In this document: positions 24,392-32,267 of the stretch, in pieces
Position numbering within the stretch: position 1 is the first letter of the stretch
Layout: each line of letters opens with the position of its first letter
Translations under genes and position numbers: made by a program
Notes under the pieces: model-generated
What the model saw: only the letters and a program-made list of their open reading frames with translations
The model's database searches: none
What the model was told of the DNA's origin: nothing
NCBI GenBank assembly: GCA_026706395.1
Contig: JAPOYU010000042.1
Span: 1-38,211 of the forward strand
DNA from: Chloroflexota bacterium
GTDB lineage: Bacteria > Chloroflexota > Anaerolineae > Aggregatilineales > Phototrophicaceae
Reading direction: 5' to 3'
DNA length: 38,211 nucleotides

Positions 24392-25395
24392 TGACACGGA
24401 CAGACAACCCTATCGCGAGATTCCTTATCTATATCGCTCTGGCGCTGTTCACCCTTTATAACGTGCTGCCCTTCACCTGGACGATTATGAGTTCGATCAA
24501 ACTGCCGAAGGACGCCAACGCCAGGATCCCCCGCTTCACCTTCACGCCCACTGGCGAGAACTATGCCGATCTCTGGCTGAATATGCCACTGGAAGACTTT
24601 GCGCCCTTTGGCTTGATAGTGATACTCATCATCTTCGTCCTGGTGGTGATCGGCCTCTCCGCCAACCGTATCCCGGCGCCCAATTCAGTGGTGTATATCG
24701 GCTGCATCTTCGCGGCTGTGGCGGTCGCGCTGGCTTTGCCGGAAGTCGTCAATACGGCCGAGTTCTACGATTACTTGATCAACAGCGTGATTGTGACAAT
24801 TGGCACTTTGTGCGTCTCCTTGAGTATCGGCGCGCTGGCGGGTTACGGCTTGGCGCGTTTCCGACATGTGGTCTCGGTTTATATCCTGGTGATCGCTCTG
24901 GCCTTCCGTTCCTTGCCGAGCCTGGCGCTGGTGCTGCCATTCTACTACCTGGGCCAGTTATCGGGCTTGTACGATACGCACATCCTGCTGATACTCTGCC
25001 TTGTCGCTACCAATCAACCATTCACCATCTGGATGCTGCGCAGCTTCTTCATGGAGATACCGCGCGAAATCGAAGAGGCCGCCATGATTGACGGCGCCAG
25101 TCGGCTGAAATCCTTCCTCTCCGTGATCGTGCCCATCATGTGGCCCGGCATCATCACCACCGGCTTGTTCACCCTGCTCCTCGCTTACAACGACTTCCTG
25201 CTCGCCCGCATCCTGACGCAAATCAACTGGACCCTGCCGGTCGGCATCGCCCAATTCACCGGCGGCGAAGACCCCGGTCATGTCACCCTGGCGGCGGCCG
25301 CTTCAGTGTCCGTCACGCTGCCGATCCTGGTTGTGATCATCTTCTTCCAGAAATATCTGATCCGCGGCTTGGCATCCGGCGCCGTCAAGGGCTAG
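24391..25395 (+). CDS. ABC importer permease, MalG-like, with an inserted membrane hairpin
   Basis: 334 residues, against ~275-300 usual for this family. The first helix (~10-32), the segment FTFTPTGENYADLW, the core starting at FYDYLINSVIVT (125-136) and the EAA loop EIEEAAMIDGASRLK (~226-240) are all standard. Between the NYADLW segment and the core, where family members have only a short loop, there are two extra hydrophobic helices (~73-90 and ~99-117). Two added helices keep the rest in normal orientation. Its ATG overlaps the stop of the first permease (TAATG), with GGAGG just upstream. It pairs with that permease; the ATPase is missing from the operon. Confidence 0.9.
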   Translation: MTRTDNPIARFLIYIALALFTLYNVLPFTWTIMSSIKLPKDANARIPRFTFTPTGENYADLWLNMPLEDFAPFGLIVILIIFVLVVIGLSANRIPAPNSVVYIGCIFAAVAVALALPEVVNTAEFYDYLINSVIVTIGTLCVSLSIGALAGYGLARFRHVVSVYILVIALAFRSLPSLALVLPFYYLGQLSGLYDTHILLILCLVATNQPFTIWMLRSFFMEIPREIEEAAMIDGASRLKSFLSVIVPIMWPGIITTGLFTLLLAYNDFLLARILTQINWTLPVGIAQFTGGEDPGHVTLAAAASVSVTLPILVVIIFFQKYLIRGLASGAVKG

Positions 25396-25407
25396 GACAT
25401 AGTTGAT

Positions 25408-25475
25408 GAAATTTGTAGGGGCGAGCGGCGGCCTAGTGGGTATCTACGCGAGCCAAGGCTCGCCCCTACAACGAT
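25408..25475. repeat. Dispersed GTAGGGGCGA repeat, right copy with inverted arms
   Basis: TTGTAGGGGCGAGC (25413-25426) and GCTCGCCCCTACAA (25458-25471) are perfect 14-bp inverted arms around a 31-base middle. The unit is homologous to 21748-21818 (same orientation). It follows the second permease gene by about a dozen bases. Transcribed, it would fold into a strong hairpin. The rest of the gap to 25630 shows only an AT-richer stretch with no further recognisable element. Confidence 0.65.
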
Positions 25476-25630
25476 TCTTTTGTGGTTGGGAAGAGAAGCG
25501 GGCAAGCCTTACAGATATTTTCGGTTTTTTGTCCGCCAGTTTATCTTGCCATATTTTCATTACTTTCCTTAAACTGCTGGGTTACACTCGGCGCAAGGTT
25601 TTGGATATGGCAGCTGGGAGGCGTGGGGCG

Positions 25631-26644
25631 ATGAAGAGCAGCAGTGTTGGCGTGGGCGTCATTGGGACGGGCATGATCGGGACGGTACATGCGGGGAATC
25701 TGGCGCGGCGGACTATTGGCGCTCGGGTGGCGGCGGTGATGGATATCGACCAGGAGCGGGCCAAGGCGGTTGCGGCGGATCTGGGCGCGTCCGTTTACGC
25801 CAGCGCCGAAGACTTGATCGCCGATCCGTCGGTGGATGCGGTGCTCATCGCCTCGCCTGACGCCGCCCATGCTGACCAGACCATCGCCTGCATCGAAGCG
25901 GGCAAGCCTGCCCTCTGCGAAAAGCCCTTGGCGACGACCGCAGCTGATGGCGAGCGGGTCCTGCGGGCTGAGCTGGCGGCCGGGAGGCAGCTGGTTCAAG
26001 TGGGCTTCATGCGCGTTTATGACCGGGCGCACGCGGAAGTGTATGAGATGCTGCGGGGCAGGGAGCTGGGCAAGGTCGTCAATTGCCGCAGCGTGCATAT
26101 CAATCCCTGGACGGGAGCAAAGACTATCGACAAGGCGCTGGTGAACTCGTTGATCCACGACATCCACTCGATACGCTGGCTGATGGGAGAGGAGATTGAG
26201 CGGGTCTTCACGCAGTGGGTGCGCGCAGAACCTGAGGAGCCGCGGAGCGCGCGTTTCGCCACGGTGCAATTGCAATTCGCTTCCGGCGCGATCGGCAGCA
26301 TGGAATGGAACGGCGATTCGGGTTACGGCTATGAGGTGATGGTGGAAGTCGTGGGCGAGCGGGGCACAGCGCGGTCGGTAAGCCATAGCAGTCCGGTCTT
26401 GCGGCGGGGCTCGACCATTGCGCAAGAGGTCACGCCGAATTGGCCGGAGCGTTTCGGCCAGGCTTATATTGATGAGGCGCAGATCTGGGTCGATTCGGTC
26501 CGAAGCGGCGAGCCGACCGGTCCTTCAGCCTGGGACGGCTATATGTCGCTGGTCGCAGCGGAGGCTTGCCTGCGCTCGACGGAGACGGGTTTGCCGGAGG
26601 CCTCGGTCGGGATCGAGCGGCCAGCGCTCTACAATCCACGATAA
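25631..26644 (+). CDS. Gfo/Idh/MocA-family NAD(P)-dependent oxidoreductase
   Basis: 337 residues from ATG 25631, with GGGAGG nine bases upstream. The frame is open from 25403 but that part covers the intergenic repeat. The Rossmann loop is VIGTGMIGTVHAG (GTGMIG 12-17), the family motif CEKPLA (EKP 97-99) and the catalytic region HDIHSIRWLMG (176-186). Relatives oxidise inositol, sugars or sugar derivatives; the nearby importer suggests a cyclitol or sugar. Its 3' end overlaps the 3' end of the opposite epimerase gene by 16 bases, a tail-to-tail arrangement without terminator. Confidence 0.88.
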   Translation: MKSSSVGVGVIGTGMIGTVHAGNLARRTIGARVAAVMDIDQERAKAVAADLGASVYASAEDLIADPSVDAVLIASPDAAHADQTIACIEAGKPALCEKPLATTAADGERVLRAELAAGRQLVQVGFMRVYDRAHAEVYEMLRGRELGKVVNCRSVHINPWTGAKTIDKALVNSLIHDIHSIRWLMGEEIERVFTQWVRAEPEEPRSARFATVQLQFASGAIGSMEWNGDSGYGYEVMVEVVGERGTARSVSHSSPVLRRGSTIAQEVTPNWPERFGQAYIDEAQIWVDSVRSGEPTGPSAWDGYMSLVAAEACLRSTETGLPEASVGIERPALYNPR

Positions 26645-27582
26645 GCGGCGTACCAGTCCCAGGCGCGGCGCAGGCCTTCGCGGACATCAACCGACGGCGC
26701 GAAGCCGAGCAGGTTACGCGCCTTCGTATTGTCGCAGAAGGTGATCGGCGGGTCGCTCAAGGGCGTCGGGACGGCGATGGTGTTAATGCTCGCGCCGGAA
26801 TACTCTTCGATGAGCTGGACGAAGTCGCTCAGCGAGATGGGCGCGCCGCAGCCGAGGTTGATGATCTCGTAACCCAGCGGCCTATCCAGCGCTGCCAGCA
26901 CACCGGCCACAGTGTCTTCGATATATGTCCAGTCGCGGTGAATGTCGCCACCGTTGAAGAGCTTGATTTGCTCGCCGGTTCGGGTCGCTTCCATCAGGCG
27001 CCAGGGCATCATGTCGGGGCGTCCGGCGGGACCGTATACGTTGAAGAAGCGCAGGCAAGTCACGTTCATGCCGACGAGGTTGTGGCAGGTATGGGCGAGC
27101 AGTTCGGCGGCGCGTTTGCTGGCGGGATAGGCGGCCAAGGGACGGTCGGCGGTATCGGTTTCGACAAAGGGCAGGGTCTTCGTCTTGCCGTAGACGGAAG
27201 AGGTCGAGGCGAGGACGAATTGCTCGATGCGGGCCGTTTTCGCCGCTTCAAGCAGATTCAGCGTGCCGGTCAGGTTGACATCGAGGTACAGGCGCGGTTG
27301 ATCGACGCTGGCGCGGACGCCGGCCATGGCGGCCAGATGCGCGACATGGCTGATGCCATGTCCGGCGAAGAGGCGATCGACTAGCGGGACATCGCGGATA
27401 TCGCCTTCGACCATGACGCAGTTGTCGTATTCGCTCAGTCGGGCAGCGTTGTGACGTTTGATGGCGGGGTCGTAGTAGTCGTTGAAGTTGTCGATAGCGA
27501 CCACGCGCCCCCCGCGAGCGAGCAAGGCGGCGGCCAGGTGACTACCGATGAAGCCGGCGGCGCCGGTGATGAGAGTGGTCAT
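26629..27582 (-). CDS. NAD-dependent nucleotide-sugar epimerase (UDP-glucuronate 4-epimerase-like)
   Basis: 317 residues from ATG at 27582, preceded by AAGGA with normal spacing; the frame is open to 27957 but that part is antisense to the ABC permease gene. Extended short-chain dehydrogenase: GAAGFIGSHLA (NAD loop, 7-17), ASTSSVYG (catalytic Ser), and YPASK (Y152, K156). DNFNDYYDPAIKR (31-43) is the sequence seen in UDP-glucuronate 4-epimerases, favouring that reaction over UDP-glucose epimerisation. It would supply UDP-galacturonate or similar to surface glycan synthesis in the cytoplasm. It lies 44 bp after the ABC-2 permease gene. Confidence 0.85.
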   Translation of the reverse strand: MTTLITGAAGFIGSHLAAALLARGGRVVAIDNFNDYYDPAIKRHNAARLSEYDNCVMVEGDIRDVPLVDRLFAGHGISHVAHLAAMAGVRASVDQPRLYLDVNLTGTLNLLEAAKTARIEQFVLASTSSVYGKTKTLPFVETDTADRPLAAYPASKRAAELLAHTCHNLVGMNVTCLRFFNVYGPAGRPDMMPWRLMEATRTGEQIKLFNGGDIHRDWTYIEDTVAGVLAALDRPLGYEIINLGCGAPISLSDFVQLIEEYSGASINTIAVPTPLSDPPITFCDNTKARNLLGFAPSVDVREGLRRAWDWYAAYRGL

Positions 27583-27626
27583 GGTATTTTTCCTTCGCCG
27601 CTCGTTTCCCGCTATGTGACAGTCAT

Positions 27627-28400
27627 TCAGGACAAGGCATGGCCGGCGCGCCAATCCAGTTTTTTCCCGACCACATAGAAGACACAGAGAGTAAAGCCGA
27701 AAACGATGGCTAAATCCAGCGCGATTTGCTGGTCGAGCGGACCGATCAAAGTTTGGCGCAGCGCGGATGAGGCCCGGGCCGCCGGATTGATCAGGCCGAT
27801 CAGCCGCAGAAACTCCGGCAGGCGGTCCGGTGGGAAGAGGACGGGACCCAAGCCGCCGAAGAGGAAAGCCGTTAGGACGCTCAGCGAACTGCCTTGCTGG
27901 GGGCTGCTCACGCTGACGCCGATGAGCGCGCCGATAGCGGACATCGGCAGGACGCAAAGCGGCATGACCAGCAGCAGCAGGGGATGGGGAGCGAGGGCGA
28001 TCCGCAAAAGAGCGGAGCCGATGACGAGCAGCGTGAGCAGGGCGGGCAGCGAGAGCAGAAAAAAGGCGATAATGATGGCCATCATCAGCGCATGTTTGTG
28101 GATGGGCAGGGTGGCGAAATACTCAAGCGTGCCTTGAAAACGCATGAATACGACGTGGGACTGAATGTTGCCGAGGTTGCCGAGCATCAGCGACATCACC
28201 AGGCTGCCGCTGAAGATGGCATTCAGAGCTTCGGGACCGAGATCGCGAGCGTAGATTGACAAGCCGATCATGCCAAAGAGCGGGACGCAGGCGCCCACCA
28301 CCAGGATCGAGCGCCAGCTCCAGCGCCAGTTGCTCAACTCGATCAATACCAGGTCGATGAGCTGTATCGGGTAACTCTGGGACCTAGACGTCTTCGACAT
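27627..28400 (-). CDS. ABC-2-type transporter permease
   Basis: 257 residues with about six membrane helices (~32-52, ~62-78, ~105-130, ~140-165, ~172-190, ~230-248). GSSLSVLTAFLFGGLGPVLFPPDRLPEFLR and the following NPAARASSALR stretch are the typical late-loop region of ABC-2 exporters. Its start overlaps the end of the ATPase gene by 17 bases, so they form one transporter. Substrate unknown: lipid, polysaccharide or drug export are all possible. Confidence 0.85.
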   Translation of the reverse strand: MSKTSRSQSYPIQLIDLVLIELSNWRWSWRSILVVGACVPLFGMIGLSIYARDLGPEALNAIFSGSLVMSLMLGNLGNIQSHVVFMRFQGTLEYFATLPIHKHALMMAIIIAFFLLSLPALLTLLVIGSALLRIALAPHPLLLLVMPLCVLPMSAIGALIGVSVSSPQQGSSLSVLTAFLFGGLGPVLFPPDRLPEFLRLIGLINPAARASSALRQTLIGPLDQQIALDLAIVFGFTLCVFYVVGKKLDWRAGHALS

Positions 28401-29292
28401 AATGAAAGTACAGATCCTCCAAAGTGGCTGAGCTCAGCTTCATATCGGTCAAACGGTCCATATCCAGAGCGGCTATCACATCGCCCAGTTGATGCTGCCC
28501 GAGATAGATCTGCCAGCGCGTCTCGGTCAAATGGCGGGGGGCGAGATCAGCCGGGAGCCGCGGCGCCTGGCCCGGCTCGAAGGCGATCTCCAAGCGCAGT
28601 TTATTCTTGAGATTCCGCTTCAGAGCATGGGGCGCGCCGGTGACGATCAGTTGGCCGCGATTCAATATACCCACGCGCTCGATAATCTTCTCAGCTTCGG
28701 CCGCGTCATGGGTGATGAAGATGATGGTCGTGCCGAGATCTCGGTTAAGCGCGCGCAGATTCTCCCAGACCAGACGCCGCTTCTGCGGATCGAGGTCATT
28801 CGTCGGTTCATCAAGAACCAGCACTTTTGATGAAGCGGCGGTGGCCACGGCCAGCCGCAGCAAACGCCGCTGCCCGCCGGAGAGGCGTGAGCTATAGCGG
28901 TCTCGCAGGCTTTCCATCTGCCAGATTTTGAGCAGGCGGTTTCGCTCGTCTATGGCGGCGCTCCGCTTCATGCCGCGCAGATGGGCGCTGTAGTAGAGCG
29001 CCTCGCCCACCGTCAACTGATTAAGGGCGTGGCTCTCCTGCGGCATATAGCCGACGAGCGAGGGCAGGTACAGGCCTTCATGGCTGAGGGGCTTGTCATA
29101 GAGCCGGATGTCGCCTGAGCTGCTAGCCAGCAGATTAACCATCTGCTTGATCAAGGTGGTCTTGCCAGCGCCGTTGTCGCCCAGAATGCCGAAGATCTCG
29201 CCTTCGCACACCTGGAAGCTGATGTCTTTGTTGGCGGGTTCGGTCGCGCCGGGGTAGGTCTTCACCAGGTCCCGCACATCGTAGACGATCAT
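28384..29292 (-). CDS. ABC exporter ATP-binding protein
   Basis: 302 residues. Walker A GDNGAGKTT (38-46), Q loop in YMPQE, signature LSGGQ (137-141), Walker B VLVLDEP (157-163) with D loop, and the switch histidine in FITHDAAEA. The ~80-residue C-terminal tail (IVTGAPHALKRNLKNKLRLEI onwards) is the regulatory extension of exporter-type ATPases such as DrrA or CcmA. GGAG precedes the ATG. It overlaps the permease gene by 17 bases and powers export across the membrane. Confidence 0.92.
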   Translation of the reverse strand: MIVYDVRDLVKTYPGATEPANKDISFQVCEGEIFGILGDNGAGKTTLIKQMVNLLASSSGDIRLYDKPLSHEGLYLPSLVGYMPQESHALNQLTVGEALYYSAHLRGMKRSAAIDERNRLLKIWQMESLRDRYSSRLSGGQRRLLRLAVATAASSKVLVLDEPTNDLDPQKRRLVWENLRALNRDLGTTIIFITHDAAEAEKIIERVGILNRGQLIVTGAPHALKRNLKNKLRLEIAFEPGQAPRLPADLAPRHLTETRWQIYLGQHQLGDVIAALDMDRLTDMKLSSATLEDLYFHYVEDV

Positions 29293-29418
29293 TCAGGCTC
29301 CGGTCTCAGCCATCGGAAGCGGAAGGGATTCCAATTCAGCATGAGATACAGTTCGCAGGGAGCGATTCCGCACTGAAGTGAGCCGGGCGGAGCCAACTTG
29401 CGCTTGCCAGCGGGGCCT

Positions 29419-30453
29419 TCAAGAGAGCAATTGCTCAGCCAGGAAGCGGAGGGTATCGACCGAGAAGGCGGTGATGTTCAGCGTGGTAATCGGGCAGTCG
29501 CGCCAGAGCGCCAGGCGGTCGCGGATGCGGGCTTTCGAGCCGACCAGGGCGACCGCGTCCACCAGGGCATCGGGCACCGCCATCACCGCTTCGCCTTTGC
29601 GCCCGCCCAGATAATGATCCTGAATCGCGTCGGCGGCGTCAGCGAAGCCGAAGCGGCAGGCCAGGTCATGATAGAAGTTCTTACCTCGCGCGCCCATGCC
29701 GCCGATGTAGAGGGCCAGGGCCGGCTTGATCTGATTGTAGGCTGCTTCCAGGTCGTCTTCGATGACAACGGTGACGGAGGGCGCGATGTCGAAGTCGGCG
29801 AGGCTTTTGCCGCCGTCCGCCGCAGCGAAGCCCGCTTCGACCGCCGCCTGGTAGGCCGATTCATAGTGGGCCGGCGAGAAGAAGATCGGCAGCCAACCGT
29901 CGGCGATCTCGGCGCTGAGGGCGACGTTTTTCGGGCCGATAGCGGCCAGGTAAATCGGCAGGTCGGCGCGGCCGTGGACGATGCTCTTGAGCGCCAGCCC
30001 CAAGCCGGCCGCATCGGGACCGCGGTAGGGAATCTGATAATGCTCGCCGTCGTGGACCAGCGGCGCTTCCCGCGCTAAGATCTGCCGGACGATGCTCACA
30101 TATTCGCGGGTTTTTCCCAGGGGTTTGCCGTAGGGGCGGCCGTGCCAGCCTTCGACGACCTGGGGGCCGGACAGCCCCAGGCCGAGCAGGAAGCGCCCGC
30201 CGGAAAGCTGATCGAGGGTGATGGCGGTCATGGCGGTCATGGCGGGGCTGCGGGCCGGCATCTGCATGATGGCGGAGCCGAGCTTGATGTTCTTAGTCAA
30301 GGCGCCGATCCAGGCCAGGGGGCTGATGCAATCCGAGCCGTAGGCTTCGGCGGTCCAGACGGCGTAATAGCCGAGGCGATCGGCTTCGAGGATGAGGTCC
30401 AGCGGCAGTTCGATACGGGGGCCAGAGTAGCCGATGTTGAGTCCAAGTCGCAT
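29419..30453 (-). CDS. LLM-class (luciferase-like) oxidoreductase, probably F420-dependent
   Basis: 344 residues from ATG at 30453 (GAGG seven bases upstream); the frame extends to 30540 but the added 29 residues are arginine-rich and lack family character. It starts [10 protein letters not shown], continues with [19 protein letters not shown] and [18 protein letters not shown] (the non-prolyl cis-peptide region of the flavin/F420 site), and has [23 protein letters not shown]. This matches the F420-dependent branch frequent in Actinobacteria and Chloroflexota. It would reduce or oxidise an unknown small molecule. It heads the minus-strand run with the ABC exporter genes, 126 bp away; that gap shows no clear element. 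Confidence 0.85.
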   Translation of the reverse strand: MRLGLNIGYSGPRIELPLDLILEADRLGYYAVWTAEAYGSDCISPLAWIGALTKNIKLGSAIMQMPARSPAMTAMTAITLDQLSGGRFLLGLGLSGPQVVEGWHGRPYGKPLGKTREYVSIVRQILAREAPLVHDGEHYQIPYRGPDAAGLGLALKSIVHGRADLPIYLAAIGPKNVALSAEIADGWLPIFFSPAHYESAYQAAVEAGFAAADGGKSLADFDIAPSVTVVIEDDLEAAYNQIKPALALYIGGMGARGKNFYHDLACRFGFADAADAIQDHYLGGRKGEAVMAVPDALVDAVALVGSKARIRDRLALWRDCPITTLNITAFSVDTLRFLAEQLLS

Positions 30454-30642
30454 GTGTTGCCTCACTTTCCGCCGTCTGCGCCACGCTGCGCAAGCCGCCA
30501 GATCACTAAAAGAAGTCAGCAACGGCGTGACGAAACGCAAGTTATTCTAACGGTGATTTCAATTGCAATACAGATGTACGTCAAAGAGGAGTGGTGAATT
30601 TCAAGGACATGGAACGTATACCGAACTCTGCACAAAGGGATT

Positions 30643-30660
30643 CACCACAGAGGCAGAGAG
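30643..30660. repeat. Dispersed CACAGAG-type repeat, short copy
   Basis: CACCACAGAGGCAGAGAG matches the start of the repeat at 14446-14473 read on its minus strand. It lies in the gap 30454-30744 between the LLM and small-protein genes, where nothing else is recognised. Confidence 0.45.
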
Positions 30661-30744
30661 GTAAGACCAAGCAAGCAGCAAGTATCAGGTTACGCGGGAT
30701 TTCGCGATGGCGTATTGGCTTTTAGTTTATCGGGCTTATGCTTG

Positions 30745-31023
30745 TCATCGTTTGTCATTGTTGAGGTTCTCGAAGTTCCAGTCTTTGGGATCAAAGGTCG
30801 TTGGCGTGTATTCGATGCCCAAATGGTCAATAATGGCATCGAGTTTCCGATTTGCGTCTTGAATAAGATCGCGATTCAATTGGCTTGATTCACGATTGCG
30901 CTCGATGGCAAAGAGAATACCCAGTATGGCGTCGTCTAATTGGTCAGTAGTTTTTTTCTGCGCGCCGCGTATTTCGTTGCATTTGTCGAGTATCTTTTGC
31001 AAGCTAGATTCATTCATCAACAT
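30745..31023 (-). CDS. Small hypothetical helical protein
   Basis: 92 residues (90 if the second ATG at 31017 is used). GGAG lies ten bases before the first ATG, which supports translation. The sequence is charged and largely helical, with heptad-like spacing (ILDKCNEIRGAQKKTTDQL and DLIQDANRKLDAIIDHLG), then a short proline- and asparagine-containing tail. I do not recognise a family. Base composition is clearly more AT-rich than the neighbours, so it may have been acquired. No neighbour suggests a function. Confidence 0.5.
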   Translation of the reverse strand: MLMNESSLQKILDKCNEIRGAQKKTTDQLDDAILGILFAIERNRESSQLNRDLIQDANRKLDAIIDHLGIEYTPTTFDPKDWNFENLNNDKR

Positions 31024-31453
31024 ACTGGGGATTCTCCGAATTTTATGATATTACTTGGCGGTCAATCGGGGCTAGCCGCAGTCGCCGCTAGCTGTCACAT
31101 AATGGGCGCTGATCCGGCCTTAGCCCGGCAAAAGGATCCGGGTGGCAAGAAGCGCTGGCAATTTTGTGAGACATTAGGCGTTGATGTGCCTAATATTAAA
31201 CAGTATGAATGGATATGTATCATAATTACACTTTTCTTTTAGTAATAGTATATCAAAATAAGCGGAATGTCAAGCGCTGCGGGGGGTGGGGGAATCGCGG
31301 GGATACTGCTCGCTCAACGGCCGCGGCGGGCAAAACTCTCAGCCGAGGTCAGTGTCTGCGCCACCTACAGTTCCCTTGGAGGCCTAAACTGTCCGGCAGA
31401 TTCCGCTGCATTTCAGGAGTTGCTTCTGTTGATTGTGAGCCTTCGCGGGTCAA
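31024..31453. other. Gene-free, partly AT-rich intergenic stretch
   Basis: No convincing gene is seen on either strand. 31195-31265 is strikingly AT-rich for this window and could hold promoters or mark an old insertion. An open frame reading leftward-to-right over 30940-31242 lacks a ribosome site and family features and overlaps the small gene antisense. No terminal inverted repeats or transposase remnants are seen. Confidence 0.5.
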
Positions 31454-32023
31454 CTATTTTCGTCGGCGATGTTCCACCCAGCGCTGTAACCATCTCACAA
31501 GGCAACGCGCGCCGATTATCATGATGGCGGCGAGTGAATTAAAGGCGACATCGATCAGGTCAAAGACGCGATTGGGCAGCAGGGACTGGATGCCCTCATC
31601 GAGCCAGCCGAGGAGTATGGAGATGACAAGGGCGAGGAGGGCGGGAGCGGGAACTCGGCGACCGTTGTCCTTCCGTTCGAGCAGGGCTTCATGGACGAGG
31701 GCGGCGACCAGAGCGTACTCGAACAAGTGAGTGCGCTCCTCCCAGGAGCCGAGCCGCAGCCAAGTCAGCAGATATACCGCGAGGATGCCGATGCCGACGG
31801 CGATCTCAAGGCGGCCGAGTCGCTTGTCGATGAAAAAAATCGGGATCAGCACCAGCAGGACGAGGAGGGCGAAGACGAGGTTGGCTTCCGCGCTATCGAT
31901 GATGTCCGTGCCCAAGGCCGCCACGATCGCCGGGGTTTGGCCCAGCGTGGCGTATATCGCTGTCAGCACGATGAGGAGCGCGAGCCAGAGCCGGCGCTCG
32001 CGTTTGGAGGTGAAGAGAGGCAT
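31454..32023 (-). CDS. VanZ-like family membrane protein
   Basis: 189 residues with four to five hydrophobic helices (~12-30, ~48-68, ~72-92, ~105-115, ~125-145, ~158-175). The family pattern is visible: EERTHLFEYALVAAL in the middle, then ILLGWLDEGIQSLLPNRVFDLIDVAFN with the conserved DE, Q, P-x-R and D-x-x-x-N positions. VanZ proteins give low-level teicoplanin resistance in enterococci, but most homologues have unknown roles. The ribosome site is weak. It stands alone, divergent from the aldolase operon. Confidence 0.8.
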   Translation of the reverse strand: MPLFTSKRERRLWLALLIVLTAIYATLGQTPAIVAALGTDIIDSAEANLVFALLVLLVLIPIFFIDKRLGRLEIAVGIGILAVYLLTWLRLGSWEERTHLFEYALVAALVHEALLERKDNGRRVPAPALLALVISILLGWLDEGIQSLLPNRVFDLIDVAFNSLAAIMIIGARCLVRWLQRWVEHRRRK

Positions 32024-32117
32024 CTAATTCACCAAGCAAGGGTGTAATTGGCAGGCATGTATTGAAATACGTCAAAAGGCGTGGATCGTTGCATCGCTCC
32101 CGCTTGCGAAGCGCGCT

Positions 32118-32146
32118 TTGACTTATGGCGCGGCTGGGGCTAATAT
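32118..32146 (+). promoter_or_regulatory. Sigma70-type promoter of the aldolase operon
   Basis: TTGACT (32118-32123) and TAATAT (32141-32146) are separated by exactly 17 bases, each one or two mismatches from consensus. The aldolase ATG is 121 bases downstream, leaving a leader of about 115 nt. This is the best-looking promoter in the window. Confidence 0.65.
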
Positions 32147-32267
32147 CCTCTCTTGATTTGCCAATGCCGCTCGGCGGCAGCGATAAGGGCTACCGCGTTC
32201 ACGCAAGAATCCAAGGACGCTCGGCAACCATAGTCTGCGATTTGACAAAAGAGGAAGAGAAGACGAA

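Noticed and set aside
25403..25630. 76-residue N-terminal extension of the Gfo/Idh/MocA protein
   Set aside because: It translates an intergenic repeat; a good ribosome site and the Rossmann start are at 25631.
27583..27957. 125-residue N-terminal extension of the epimerase
   Set aside because: It is antisense-free only in part, overlaps the ABC permease gene in another frame, and the NAD loop belongs at the very N-terminus.
30940..31242. 100-residue open frame on the plus strand
   Set aside because: No ribosome site, no family features, and it overlaps the small minus-strand gene; I left the region as gene-free.
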